In this document: in pieces, positions 63,970-64,000 of the stretch
Layout: each line of letters starts with the position of its first letter
Numbering within the stretch: position 1 is the first letter of the stretch
Assembly (NCBI GenBank): GCA_937967455.1
Contig: CALCJK010000003.1
Coordinates: 1-64,000, forward strand
Length of the DNA stretch: 64,000 bases
Reading direction: 5' to 3'
DNA from: an uncultured bacterium
GTDB lineage: Bacteria; Bacteroidota; Ignavibacteria; UBA10030; BY39
Translations under genes and position numbers: made by a program
The notes under the pieces: generated by a model
Seen by the model: the letters and a program-made list of their open reading frames with translations, nothing else
Databases searched by the model: none
What the model was told of the DNA's origin: nothing

Positions 63970-64000
63970 ATGAATAATGACAACATAATAATTAAGGAAA
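63970..64000 (+). CDS. 5' end of a gene cut by the window
   Basis: ATG 63970 follows a good ribosome binding site (AGGAGC ending 5 bases upstream) and opens a frame reading MNNDNIIIKE to the window edge. It starts one base after the hydrolase stop, so it is co-transcribed. Ten residues are too few to identify it. Confidence 0.6.
   Translation, partial: MNNDNIIIKE

Noticed and set aside
1-64000. CRISPR arrays, tRNA or rRNA genes, intact insertion sequences, prophage
   Set aside because: No regularly spaced repeats, tRNA-like cloverleaf, rRNA sequence, transposase or phage gene was recognised in reading the window.

Overview
This is AT-rich bacterial chromosome (roughly one third G+C by eye), densely coding, with no tRNA, rRNA, CRISPR array or intact insertion sequence that I can see. 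Several traits point to the Bacteroidota/Ignavibacteriota/Chlorobiota group, with an Ignavibacteria-like organism the best guess. Signal peptides often end in S-x-S-Q. Seven intergenic promoters fit the TTTG-N19/20-TAnnTTTG type. A bacillithiol gene (bshB1) is present, as are split rfaE1/rfaE2 heptose genes and a HYC/CC-type small protein beside a copper efflux operon. The phylum assignment is inference.

Layout. 1-4115: degenerate repeat DNA, asnS, a NatAB-like ABC exporter and a small outer-membrane-type protein. 4181-16005: a 15-gene, 12-kb ion-translocating membrane operon. It joins complex I genes nuoJ-K-L-M to an Mrp module in the order E-F-G-MbhD-MbhE-B-C-D (the order of the archaeal MBH membrane arm), then a second MnhD-like subunit, an uncharacterised 83-residue protein and a third MnhD-like subunit. 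No hydrogenase, quinone-module, NuoH or NuoN gene is present, and there is no single-chain MrpA. 15991-19653 (minus): a TRAP transporter with a TatT lipoprotein (TPAT type), meeting the antiporter operon tail to tail. 19790-23840: a possible 40-residue membrane protein, a very large metallopeptidase/propeller/beta-barrel fusion and an RNA methyltransferase.

23952-37138 (plus): an envelope and housekeeping run, with rfaE1, rfaE2, a TamB-like protein, RNase R, acylphosphatase, ispF, DedA, PAP2 phosphatase, lnt, threonine aldolase and a thioesterase, closed by a clear terminator. 37261-47749 (plus): the classic translation/RNA operon rimP-nusA-infB-rbfA-truB-ribF-rpsO-pnp, then gpmI. 47754-52058 (minus): M28 peptidase with PDZ, PD40 protein, exported peroxiredoxin and ispE. 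52063-62214 (minus): a copper/silver detoxification island with CopA, an HMA lipoprotein, a Cys-Cys-rich exported protein, CusA, a small ORF, CusB fused to a cupredoxin domain, CusC and a HYC-type protein. 62278-64000: bshB1, and divergent to it an alpha/beta hydrolase and the first codons of another gene.

The strongest candidate for something under-described is the Nuo/Mrp hybrid operon. It carries five large antiporter-type subunits and duplicate K/C-type and J/MbhD-type subunits, and could act as a multi-channel H+/Na+ antiporter or as a membrane arm awaiting a soluble partner encoded elsewhere. The adjacent TRAP transporter belongs to a family that usually runs on a sodium gradient, which such an antiporter could supply.
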